The notes beneath the pieces are model-generated. The model was not told the DNA's origin, searched no databases, and saw only the letters and a program-made list of their open reading frames with translations. From NCBI GenBank assembly GCA_029339195.1, contig JAPTJF010000138.1, positions 1-64,000 of the forward strand: DNA of 64,000 bases. Reading direction: 5' to 3'. This stretch comes from Micractinium sp. NFX-FRZ (taxonomy: Eukaryota > Chlorophyta > Trebouxiophyceae > Chlorellales > Chlorellaceae). Positions 55,301 through 64,000 of this stretch are shown piece by piece (the stretch's first letter is position 1; each line of letters opens with the position of its first letter). The position numbers and the translations under genes were made by a program.

Positions 55301-57487
55301 TTCGCCCACCCTCTTGCTCATCTGCCTGCCCCAACCTACCCGCCCTTCCACACACTGTCCCACACACCCCCACCCACCCCCGCAGGCATGCAGCGGCTGG
55401 TGCAGGCCAACCGGGTGCTGGCGGAGCGCCGCGAGTTCCGGGACGTCATGAACCTGCGCTCCAGTGAGTGGGGCGCCTGCACATGGGCCTGCCAGTGTGT
55501 GGAGGAGTTGATAGGGTGCACGCCACGGGCTTACTGCAGTCGGTGATGCACCAGCCGATTGTGCGAGGAGGGTTGGTCTGGGTGTGGGACCCGTCTGGCA
55601 TCCCCCGCAGCTCACCGCCTCCCCGCCTGCGCCCACCCGTCCATGCGCAGTTGACTGCATCGCCACCCGCCTCTGGTTCGACCGCAAGGTCCCCACCCGG
55701 TGAGAGCAGGCTGTGGCAGCAGCAGGCGGCGCTTGCTTGCACGAGGTGTCAACCCGGTCGCCTGCACATGTTTAGGTGTACACGTCTTACCTTGCATCAC
55801 GCACCTCTCGCCAGCTCGCTCAATGCCTCACACCCTTGCTTCATTCGCAACCACCCCCTCGCGCCCGCAGCTTTGTGTGCAACGTGCTGGGAGGCTTTGA
55901 GCAGGACTGCGGCGCCACGTACTTCAACCTCAGCGACCTGCACGTGAGGCGGGGCACGAGGCGCTGAGCTGGCGGCTGTGCTGAGCTGGCAGCAGCGCTG
56001 AGCTGGCAGCTGTGCAGCTGGCGTGGCTGTTGCAGGGCACTGCCGCCATCACTGGCTGACCTCACACCCTGGGACCACCCGCCTCCAGCCTGCCAAGCGT
56101 GCGCTGTCAGGTGAACCGAAGCTCGAACTGCACACTGCCTTTTACCTGCCATCACGTTGGGTTGCTGCAGGATGAGTACAAGGATGAGCCGGGCACGGTG
56201 ATTGCCGCCGACTTTTACGGCGCCACCCGCCTGCTGCCGCTGACGGGTAAGTGCGGTGCGAGCATGCATGCGTGGGCTCCAGCGGGGGCAGAGCTTGCAC
56301 AGCCTGCTTGGGGAGGCGCCGCACAAGGCGGCGCGTGCTTTTACTGCGCCCTGCACACCCCTCCTCCTCCCGATGTCATCAGACGCGCTCCTCCTGTGTG
56401 CCCATGTGCAGACGAGGAGATTGTGCGCAAGGTGCAGTCCAACATCTCTCTGTGCGAGCCCGCCTTCCGCGAGGCCAAGGTAGGCAGGCGCCCAAACCCA
56501 GGCTGCCAGCCACCGACCCGCCGACTGAGCTTGCAATGCACAGCTCCCTGCGCTGCCTGCCCCACACGCTGCTTCTCTCTGCATCCCCTCATGCTGCCAG
56601 CCTGCTGAGACCTGCCGTGTTGCGCCATGCACCTGCCACCTGAACCGTATGCATATCACACGCCCCCTCCCACAATCATCACCCACCCACCGCGCCTGTG
56701 CCCCCCCGCAGGTGGTCGATTCTGCCGTGCTCCGCTTCCCCCGCGCCGTCACCCACTTCAGCCCGGGCAGCGCCCAGTGGCGCCCCACCCAGACCACCAG
56801 CTTTGGCAACCTCTTCCTGGCGGGCGACTGGGTCAAGGGGCTGCAGCACGGGGCCAACGGGCTGTCGCAGGTACGTTGGTGGGAGGAGGGGAGGGGGCAC
56901 CCCAGGGTGGGTTGGGGTTGCAGGGCTGCCCTGGCACGTGCAAGCAGGAGCTGCCGAGCGCTGCCTGGTGGGTGGCCTGGGGCTTCTCAAGTGCTAGTGC
57001 TCTCATGTGTCTGGATGACTGCGCTCGCGGCACGCTAATGCACAACTCATGCCGCTGGCTCCCCGCCCCGCCTCCCGCCCGCAGGAGCGCGCCTGGGTGA
57101 GCGGGCTGGCGGCTGCCAACCTGGTGGTGCAGCGGCTGGGGCAGGGCCGCCCCGCAGACATCCTGCCAGGTGGGTGCCGGTGGGGATGCTGAGGGAAGGA
57201 AGCTGCGTGGGACTTCCTATGCCTTCCACTCTGGTGCTACGGCTTGCATGCAGTAGCGGGACAAAGAGGGGTGCCAGGACCTGGGGCCGTTGTGAGCAGC
57301 ACGCCCCTTGGTGGCGCCCGTGCCCGCTGCACTTCCGTGACGCTCATCAGACCATACCGCTTATGCCCGCCTGCCTCCCCCGCCCGCAGTGGAGCCTGAT
57401 GAGCCGCACATTGCCGCCGCCAAGGAGGTGAACAAGAGCGTGAAGAACGCGCTCTACGGGCTGGGCCTGCGCAGCCCCTTCCTCTGA
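52339..57487 (+). CDS. carotene-desaturase-like FAD-dependent oxidoreductase (phytoene/zeta-carotene desaturase superfamily)
   Basis: Eighteen exons: 52339-52507, 52661-52744, 52998-53059, 53224-53278, 53480-53603, 53767-53878, 54180-54242, 54471-54565, 54730-54811, 54975-55107, 55386-55463, 55651-55699, 55871-55943, 56171-56246, 56412-56479, 56712-56870, 57085-57169, 57390-57487 (554 residues, phases consistent). The first ~50 residues are Ala/Arg/Ser-rich, suggesting a plastid transit peptide. The FAD-binding Rossmann motif spans exons 1-2: KKVIVVGGGWAG then FGATKHLAEQGYDVTLLDA. The C-terminal FAD motif is NLFLAGDWVKGLQHGANGL. SKQPRLPAVLGQFVHT and CWAKGSISETIFTPLI place it with the PDS/ZDS-type amine-oxidase superfamily, but it is probably not classical PDS or ZDS; those blocks differ from what I know of either. 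The substrate is unassigned. Two introns appear to use GC donors (after 53059 and 54811). Confidence 0.8.
55966..56030 (+). repeat. short tandem repeat GCTGAGCTGGCRGC in an intron
   Basis: Three to four imperfect ~20-base units (GCTGAGCTGGCGGCTGT, GCTGAGCTGGCAGCAGC, GCTGAGCTGGCAGCTGT) lie just after exon 13 of the FAD oxidoreductase gene. No effect on coding. Confidence 0.7.
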
Positions 57488-57941
57488 CCGAAACATTATG
57501 ATCTGATCTGATCTACGTGTGCTGCTGGGGAGCCAGCGCGTTATGCCCCGCGCCTCCACTTTCGTAGGCTTCAGCCACTGTTCCCGCTTCCTGCTCATTC
57601 TTAATGTACCATTCATGTTGAACGCTGCCAGCTGAGTGTGTGTATTTCAGTCTGCTTCCTGCCTGCCGATCTGATCCGAATCCAAGCCCAACACCTGCCT
57701 CCGACTGCACTGTTCACATCTGAGCTCTTTGCAAGATTTACAACGAATTCTCGTGCTGACAATGTCAAAGCACAAAGTTGCAACAGGCACGGGCAGGCAG
57801 CAGCCAGGGAGCGGCGCAGCGCAGGCAGGTACCCAGGCCCACCCCCACCAGTGACAGCCCCCCCGCATGCGGGCCAGCTGCGGGGGTGACAGTGCGGGTG
57901 GGGGCTGGGGTTGGCCAAGGCCTGGGCGCTGCCGACGCGGC
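57488..57941. other. convergent 3' region
   Basis: The plus-strand FAD oxidoreductase and the minus-strand selenoprotein H gene converge here. I see no plus-strand TGTAA. A minus-strand TGTAA lies at 57742-57738. Confidence 0.5.
57738..57742 (-). terminator. TGTAA polyadenylation signal of the selenoprotein H gene
   Basis: On the minus strand TGTAA occurs about 420 bases after the stop codon and 200 bases beyond the SECIS element, so a transcript ending here would carry the SECIS in its 3' untranslated region. Confidence 0.6.
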
Positions 57942-57987
57942 TCAGCGCAGCAGGCGGCGGGAGGCGCCTTTCCCTGCTGCGCGTCAT
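57942..57987 (-). promoter_or_regulatory. SECIS element (type II), directs selenocysteine insertion
   Basis: Read on the minus strand: the SECIS core ATGA (57987-57984), one base, then a 10-base arm GCGCAGCAGG (57982-57973) that pairs perfectly with CCTGCTGCGC (57954-57945), followed by TGA (57944-57942) completing the non-Watson-Crick quartet. The apical part has the expected unpaired AAA (57971-57969) and a mini-helix GGCG/CGCC (57968-57965 with 57959-57956) around CCTCC, which makes it type II. It lies 174 bases downstream of the selenoprotein H stop codon on the same strand. Known eukaryotic SECIS elements show exactly this combination. Helix I below the quartet is less clear by eye. Confidence 0.88.
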
Positions 57988-58160
57988 GTGCGGCGCTGCG
58001 ACGCTCCCTGTCTGCTGTCGGCCCTGCCACTCGAAACGTGTTTAAGAAGTGCAATAGGGAGTGCCAGCTGACGTCTGCAGAGGAAGCCTGCCAAGAGTGG
58101 CGGGGCCGGCTGCCGGGCAGGCCTTCCAAGCGACTCCTAGCATTGCCACCACCTCAAAGG

Positions 58161-59356
58161 CTAGGCGTCGCTCTTCTCCTCCTCCTCTGACTCAGGCTTA
58201 GCAGCCTTCTTCTTGCCAGCAGCCGCCTTCTTCTTGCCACCATCCTCCTTCTCCTCCCCTGCCACGGCAACCGCCGCAGCCGCCCCGCCCGCCGCCAGGT
58301 CAGCCGCCACCTGCTGCGCCACCTCAGCCAGGTCCAGAGAGCGCAGCTTGGTGAAGGGGCGGGGCAGGGACTGCGGGGAAAATTGGGCGGCAGCGCAGGG
58401 GCAAAGGCGGGACGAGGGTTGGGGCCGGTGGGCGCGGACCGCAGCACTGCTTGCATCGCGTCATGGCACATAGCTGGTCTGCAGGCGCAGCCAGCAGGAA
58501 GCCACGGCCGCGTTGCCCGGCAAGCGAACAGCGCCATAGGCAGGCGGGCGGGCGGGCGGGCGGGCGGGCGCACCAGGAGGGAGACGTAGACCTTGTCGCC
58601 GCGCCGCACCTCAAAAGCACCCTTGCGGGGCTGCAGCAAGATGGGGGAGGAAGTGAGTTAGCAGGGCAGGGGTGCCTTTTAACAGGGCTGTGGGGCCAGT
58701 GCAGCCCTGTGCCGGTGCTGCCAGTGCAGCGGCCACCGGCGCTGCTGCTGTGCCAGCTCCATCGGCAGTCCAGGCCTGCCTTTCCTGGACCAGCGCAGCA
58801 CAGCACGGCAGGGAAAGCGCGCCAGGCGCCATGCACTGCAAGGCGACAGTGGGTGACCGCCATCCGTCTGTCGTGCCCCTTGTGCCCCGGCCCCAGCCCC
58901 GGCCTTCGCCAGGTGGCGCCCCTGTCCTGCCCACCTTCTCTGCGTTGATCACAAAATGAGCATCCGGGTTGCTCTGCTTGATGAGCTGCTCCAGCTCGGT
59001 GGCCCTGCGGGGGCGGTTGGCAGGGCAGCGGGAGCGGGAGCAAATGCAGGAAGGTTTGATGGAGGGAGGATGAGGCGGGGGGCAGGCCGTGGGGGAATAC
59101 TCTGTGGCAGGCACAGCCAAAAGGCGCATGCCAAGCAAGCATCTGCTGCGCCTGAGCTGCAACCAGACCCTGCAGGCACTGCCCAAGGGGAGCGCACGCA
59201 CCGCCGCTTGAACACTCCTCAGGACTTGCAGTGCTCGATCACGACGCTGTGCTCCAACATGGCAGGGTCGGCGGGGGCAGCTGCCGGCTCGGCAGCCGGC
59301 TTGGCCTTCTTGGTGGCAGCAGCCTTGCCGGCTGCAGCCTTGCGCTTGGGAGCCAT
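58161..59356 (-). CDS. SELENOH: selenoprotein H (in-frame TGA = selenocysteine)
   Basis: Four exons: 59356-59202, 59004-58935, 58630-58574, 58370-58161, 163 residues counting selenocysteine. Exon 1 encodes a basic N-terminus (MAPKRKAAAGK) like the nuclear, DNA-binding leader of animal SelH, then SVVIEHCKS followed by TGA at 59221-59219 and GVFKRR. The CxxU position is the redox motif of SelH, a thioredoxin-fold nuclear protein. Reading continues in frame after the TGA: RATELEQLIKQSNPDAHFVI and NAEK, then PRKGAFEVRRGDKVYVSLL (the SelH PRRGxFEV block), then LPRPFTKLRSLDLAEVAQQV. The final exon has a Lys/Ala/Glu-rich C-terminal tail not seen in animal SelH. All phases agree only if TGA is read through. 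A SECIS element follows at 57987-57942. Without the recoding, the protein would be cut to ~45 residues. Confidence 0.9.
58541..58571. repeat. (CGGG)n microsatellite, G-quadruplex-prone
   Basis: About seven tandem GGCG/CGGG units lie directly next to the splice donor of exon 3 of the selenoprotein H gene, where the minus strand reads GTGCGCCCGCCCGCC. Runs of three Gs at four-base spacing on the plus strand could fold as a G-quadruplex. Confidence 0.8.
59219..59221 (-). other. selenocysteine codon (TGA)
   Basis: In-frame TGA in exon 1 of the selenoprotein H gene, directly after the codons for C-K-S, giving the CxxU motif. Fifteen bases of coding sequence plus a split codon follow before the donor site, and the frame stays open through three more exons. 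Confidence 0.88.
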
Positions 59357-60900
59357 AGGGGCTGGGCCTGGCTGTAAAGTTTGGGGAGGGGCAGAACACA
59401 TGGGGGACGTCGGCACAGCGGCACCAGCGGCGGCGACGGCCCCGAAACCGTTCCGTTCCACGGGGCGGTGCAGAGGGCATGGCAACACGATGTAAAGTCA
59501 CAGTTTAGCGGCTCCCACTCCAGCGCGACCTCACTCTCGAAAGCAGCGAGGCGCAGGTGGTATGCACGCCGCAGAAGCTGAGGGTCCTGTGGCGCGACGC
59601 GACGATGCGGTTGAGCATCGCTCTACACACGCAGGTAGCGGCGGCGACTGCAGCAAGGAGGGCTTTGCCGCTGCTGAGCCTGCTGGGGCGGGGAGGAGCG
59701 GCGGCACAATTTGGCAGATAGGAGACTCTACAGTTGGCTGCATTGCACCCATTTGTGAACGGTGGGCTGCCTTGAATCAAAAAATGGCATTCAGTTTCAT
59801 ACATTGCAGGGCAGGCAACATGCGCAATGCCGCCCCCGTCGCGTCCCCTGCTGGTAGCGCTCGGCAGTGGGACGCTGTCGCAGCTTGTACCCGTGCACCC
59901 ACGAGCAGGCCTGACGGACACTGCATAGAAACAGTTGTAGTTTGCATTTCCCGGCAATACCATGCCTCGCAGTGCCGCCGCGCCCGCAATACAGGTGGCG
60001 CAGCTGGCGGCGCTGGCCAGCCTGGCAGGTGGGGGGGTTCAGCAGCTCATAGGGAGCTCTGTGCCCTGTACCCGTCTCTGTCCTCGTCAGTGAAGCCCCT
60101 GCGCAGCACCGAACGGCCCTCCGCAGCACCGAGTGCTCTTTGAACTTCGATCGAGGCCGTGCCACGGCTTTCGGCGCCTCCTTCCGGCCCCTGCTAGCTG
60201 TGAGCCAGATCCTGATATAGGTAAGTGGTTGTCAGCTGCCGTGGCCAAGGTGACGCCAAAGGAGTGGGTGCGGCTTTTCGCTGGCCGCGCCGGTTGGCGC
60301 AGGGCAAGGCAACCCCACCACAACCTGACATTGGACGACCTTTTAACCAATGCAGAGCCGGTCTCAACTGACAGCGGCCCACCGCTGTCGCGCGCGCCGC
60401 CTGGCCGCCCGCCCGCCGCTGCCACGTGAGCCCTGCTGCCCGCCCTGCCCGCCCGCCGCCTGCACCACTGTCCAGCCCATCCTGCATGGGTGCACTGCTC
60501 GATAAGTTGCATGAACCACGGTTGATAACGCTGTGCTCCGCACCCACACGTGATGACAACGCCGGCAATGATGGCGATTTCTCAGCCTTGCACGTCTGAC
60601 ACCATCAGAGAGCTGGCCCTGCCTGCTTCGAGCGACGCCTCCTGCCCAATGCGTACCCCTGGTTTGCAACCCACTGCAGGTGCCTCCTTGCACATCCTGC
60701 GGCTGGCACCTTGCACCGCCTGCGTGCCCGCCTGCCAGCACCGCTGGGCCGCCACTCCTGGACAGGTGAGCTGCGCCGCCTGCCCCGCCTGCAGCCGTTG
60801 AATCATGTACTGATTGTGTGCGCGATAACAACCTCCTTTACACCCGACCAACCCCCGCCACATAGTTTCCTGCTGCAGGCCAGATAGTTGGGAGGCAGGC
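59357..60900. other. 1.54-kb region with no assigned gene
   Basis: It must contain the selenoprotein H promoter on the left and the promoter or 5' leader of the ankyrin gene on the right. Open frames at 59562-60143 and 60133-60429 (plus) are not recognisable; the latter has one protein-like segment, KWLSAAVAKVTPKEWVRLF, then NLTLDDLLTNAEP. A small gene with unplaced exons is possible. An ATG at 59961 followed by PRSAAAPAIQVAQLAALASL could be its start, but I cannot build a complete model. Confidence 0.35.
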
Positions 60901-63017
60901 ATGGAGGCAGAGCAGACAGCGGGCCAGCGCCTGTGCAGGGCAGCGGCGGCGGGGTCGGCAGCAGAAGTGCGGCAGCTGCTGGCAGAGGCGCCCACAGCTG
61001 TGAACAGCACAATTGAGCTGGGGTGCACCCCCCTGGTGATGGCAGTCCTGAGGGGGCATCACGATGTGGCACAGTGCCTGCTGGCGGCGGGGGCCGAGGT
61101 GGATGCAGCAGTGGAGGTGGGCATGACGGCGCTGCTGGTAGCGGTGACCGCCCGCCACTCTGCCCTGGTGTCGCTGCTGCTGGAGCATGGCGCTGACCCC
61201 AACGCTGTCTCACCTGAAGCCGGCTCAGATTGCCTATACATGGCGGCGAAGCATGGCGACGAGGGCACTGTGCAGCTGCTGCTTGCTGCCGGCGCCAACC
61301 CTGCGGCCCCGCTGGCTGCATCTGGTCTGGCGCCCATCCACTATGCCAGCAAGTTGGGCAGCGTGCCCATCATCGAGGCGCTTCTGGCCCTGGGCGCCTC
61401 CCCCGACGAGGAGGCCGAGGATGGCAGGGTGCCCCTCCACTTTGCGGCCGCATCTGGCAAGCCAGGTGCCGTGCAGTGCCTGCTTGGCGCCGGCGCCACC
61501 ACAGTGAACGCTGCTGAACCGCAGGCAGGCATCACCGCGCTGCACTTGGCGGCAGCAGCCCAGCACTGGGATGCGATCCCGCCCCTGCTGGCGGCTGGTG
61601 CCGACCCAGATGCTTTCACTTCATTGGGCATGTCGGTGCTGCACTTTGTAGCACCGCACGGCTGCGCTGCAGCTGCAGAGCAGCTGCTGGAGGCTGGTGC
61701 TGCAGTGGATGGGGAGTCTCGCACGGGGGTGACAGCACTGATCATGGCGTCACATGCGGGCGCCACGCCAGTGGCAGAGCTGCTGCTCCAGCGGGGAGCA
61801 GACGTCAACCACGCCGACAGCAGAGGGTGCACACCACTCATGGCCGTGCTTGGCGCAGGCTGCAGCCCTCAGCTGGTGGCGCTGCTGCTTGCGCACGGCG
61901 CCAACCCAGCGGCAGTTGACAGCAACGGTCAGGGCTGTCTGCACGTCGCCTGCGGCGTGGCGGATTTGGTGTCAGCATCGGCTGCAGTGGAGCAGCTGCT
62001 GGCGGCAGGCGCAGCCCCGGAGCAGGTGGATGCCGACGGGAACACTCCCATCCACATTGCCAGCATGCAGAAAAATGCAGGAGCAGTGCGGCTGCTACTG
62101 GATGCTGGGGCAGCTGCAGACGTGCCCAACGTGCTCCGTGAGCGGCCTCTCTATCTGGCTGTGAAGAGCGGCAGCAGCGAGTTGGTGGGCCTGCTGCTGG
62201 AGGCCGGTGCACTGCCGCTGGCAGCAGATAAGCGCTGTTGCGCAGCCATCCACCAAGCGGCTGCAATGGGGCACACCAAAATTCTAGTTCAGCTTCTGGC
62301 GGCGGCAGGCCCTGCACCCCCTCCCGCAAGTATGGCGGCAACTCGGCTTGGAATACGCTACACACCACTGCACCACGCCGCTGAAGGAGGCCATGTGGCT
62401 ACAGTGGAGCAGCTGCTGAGGTGGGAGCCTGCGCTGGGCACCACCGCCGACTTTTGGGGCCGCCTGCCACTGTCCGTGGCCCTCGAGAAAGGTCACATCG
62501 AGGTGGCGCGCCGCCTGCTGCCCGCCAGCGGCAACTCCGCTGAGTCCCTGCTCGCGGCCGTGCACGATAGCGGCCCTGGCATGAGTGGGCAGTCTATCTA
62601 TGCTCCCATGGTCGCACGTCTGCCGCTCACCGACGAGCAGTGGGAGCAGGTCCCTGCCGGGGCCCCGGGCCTGGCAGCTGCGCTGCCTGCAGTCCTGGCA
62701 CGCTCGCACGAGGAGGCCAGGCATCTGGTGGCCCGCCTGCCACAGGTGCGTCCAGGCAGTGCCAGTGCTTGCCGGGCGCTCGCTGGCTGTGTGTCTGCCC
62801 TTTCATGTTCAACCTTGCCTGGCTTTTAGTTTGCTTTCAGTAGACTGTGCCTATCACCTTACCCACACCTCGCTTCCCAACGTCTTGTGTGCAGGCGGAG
62901 TTTGAGCGGCTGCAGACGATGCTGCGCTGCCTGGTCCGCATGCAGCGCACGGCTGGGGCACCCAACCTGCCCCCAGATGTGCTGCGCCTGCTGCTGGCTG
63001 CCGTGTTCTCAGCCTGA
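60901..63017 (+). CDS. ankyrin-repeat protein
   Basis: Two exons, 60901-62745 and 62895-63017, 655 residues. From about residue 10 to 540 the protein is built of some 14-15 consecutive ankyrin repeats, with the typical GxTPLxxAxxxGHxxxVxxLLxxGA pattern, for example GCTPLVMAVLRGHHDVAQCL, GITALHLAAAAQHWDAIPPL, GNTPIHIASMQKNAGAVRLL and YTPLHHAAEGGHVATVEQLL. There is no membrane span, protein kinase, SOCS or RING domain; the ~110 C-terminal residues are helical (AEFERLQTMLRCLVRMQ). It is therefore probably a protein-binding scaffold, with an unknown partner. Only one small intron exists, unlike the heavily split neighbours. The start is the first ATG before the first repeat (MEAEQTAGQRLCRAAAAG). 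No TGTAA was found in the next kilobase. Confidence 0.88.
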
Positions 63018-63909
63018 ACCCCTGCCGCATGCGCCTGCATGATGGGCCTTCGGGCAGCGCTCTGCCTTTTGAGCCTGGCACCGCAAGCTTAAGCCTCGAG
63101 GCAGCTCCCAGCCCGAGGTCCCAGCCGCCCTGGAGGTCTCCCTCACAAGCCTGCCCAATTCTCGAGCTTCTCCCTGCTGGCATTGTTGCCCCAACAGCTT
63201 GCAAACCCCGCGTCCCTGCAACTCGTTCCGGCAGGAACAATGTCCCTCAATCCCTCATGTGCTTTCACCTCCCACCCCGCATTTGAACACCCTGCCTGCC
63301 TCCGTTTGATAACCTGCTTGCTTCATACGTCTGCTTTTCTTGCAAGGTAATTGGGCCTGTGCTGTGCCTGCCAATCCCCAGTCAGCAAGATGAATCAGCG
63401 TGACAGTGACACATCAGGGTGTCAGGGTGTCCCTTATCCACAGTAGCTGCATGGGCCACACGCTGTGCCTCCCAAGACACATCACAGGGAATGTCAACAT
63501 GATAGGTCAGGACAGGCTGCACAGAAGAAAGCAGCACAGCTGGCAGGTGGCTGGCACGCAGCTGCCTGCAGGACAGCGGCAGGCAGGCAGGCCGAAACGC
63601 AGGGGTAGGCACAACTCGTAGAGGACTGGGGCAGGCAATGCTCGTGCCAAGGTTCAGCGTCTGATCTGTGTTGGCGCCTGTAATATTTAACCCCAGGAGC
63701 TGAATGCCTTGCCAGAGGCACCAGTGCACATGGTTTGCGCTGACCGTGCGCTGACCGTGCGCACCAGGCCTCCGCTGGCGCTGCAGCTACATCTGTTGGC
63801 GGCGAGCCCTCAGTTCCAGGTTCGTACACAATGCCATGCTGCAGATCACGGGGCACTTCAACACCAGCCCACAAATAGACCAATAGCACGGGAGCTCGCC
63901 AGTAGGGTG
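63018..63909. other. 3' region of the ankyrin gene and unassigned sequence
   Basis: The sequence is less GC-rich than the genes and has no convincing coding exon. The minus-strand frame over 63494-63913 has a short protein-like stretch (VYLWAGVEVPRDLQHGIVY) but nothing that identifies it. Confidence 0.3.
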
Positions 63910-64000
63910 TCAACAGGCTGTGAGAACTGCCGCCGACGACGCCACGCGCGGCGGCGCCAGCAAGGCGGCGGTGGCGCCCAGTATGACCAATTGGCCTTTG
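63910..64000 (-). other. possible 3' end of a minus-strand gene running off the window
   Basis: On the minus strand the last 90 bases read GQLVILGATAALLAPP and on to VASSAAVLTAC, then TGA at 63912-63910. The hydrophobic, alanine-rich composition looks coding, but the piece is too short to identify and there is no splice acceptor visible inside the window. Confidence 0.18.

Overview
The window looks like nuclear DNA of a GC-rich trebouxiophyte (Chlorella-like) green alga. Genes are split into many short exons by GT-AG introns of roughly 50-480 bases. Third codon positions are very GC-rich, the polyadenylation signal TGTAA occurs downstream of several stops, and the gene content is photosynthetic eukaryote: sedoheptulose-bisphosphatase, HPPD, a carotene-desaturase-like oxidoreductase and a SETD/Rubisco-methyltransferase-like protein. 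Nothing bacterial, viral or CRISPR-like was seen. All gene models below are my own splice reconstructions, made by reading exon frames and checking that exon phases and total lengths agree.

Layout. 0.8-1.6 kb (-): small DnaJ-type CxxC zinc-finger protein. 2.1-4.0 (+): phosphatidylinositol synthase (CDP-alcohol phosphatidyltransferase). 4.6-6.9 (+): LRAT/PPPDE-like papain-fold protein. 7.6-8.2: broken copy of part of an F-box/LRR gene followed by two perfect hairpins. 8.7-11.2 (+): large MYND-finger protein. 12.6-14.9 (+): the intact F-box/LRR gene, flanked by two copies of a short direct repeat. 15.7-16.8 (+): unknown protein. 17.2-23.6 (-): 17-exon ADA2 transcriptional adaptor (ZZ, SANT, SWIRM). 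23.9-27.2 (+): SBPase, sharing a 334-base divergent intergenic region with ADA2. 28.1-29.8 (+): armadillo-like/MYND protein. 30.4-44.3 (+): a 31-exon gene for a ~2,630-residue coiled-coil protein with one N-terminal membrane segment. 44.6-46.6 (-): SET-domain methyltransferase. 47.0-51.5 (+): HPPD. 52.3-57.5 (+): carotene-desaturase-like FAD oxidoreductase. 58.2-59.4 (-): selenoprotein H. 60.9-63.0 (+): ankyrin-repeat protein.

The most notable discovery is the selenoprotein H gene. Its first exon carries an in-frame TGA in a C-x-x-U context, the frame continues through three more exons matching the SelH fold, and the 3' region on the same strand holds a near-ideal type II SECIS element (ATGA and TGA core, 10-bp perfect helix, AAA bulge, apical mini-helix) ahead of a TGTAA signal. 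A standard gene caller would end this protein at the TGA or skip the exon.

Functional themes. Plastid metabolism is clustered loosely: SBPase (Calvin cycle), HPPD (homogentisate for plastoquinone and tocopherol) and, immediately downstream, a carotene-desaturase-like enzyme whose relatives depend on plastoquinone. Nuclear regulation is represented by ADA2, the F-box protein and the MYND proteins. Three likely GC-AG introns (one in the SET gene, two in the FAD oxidoreductase) are another unusual trait.
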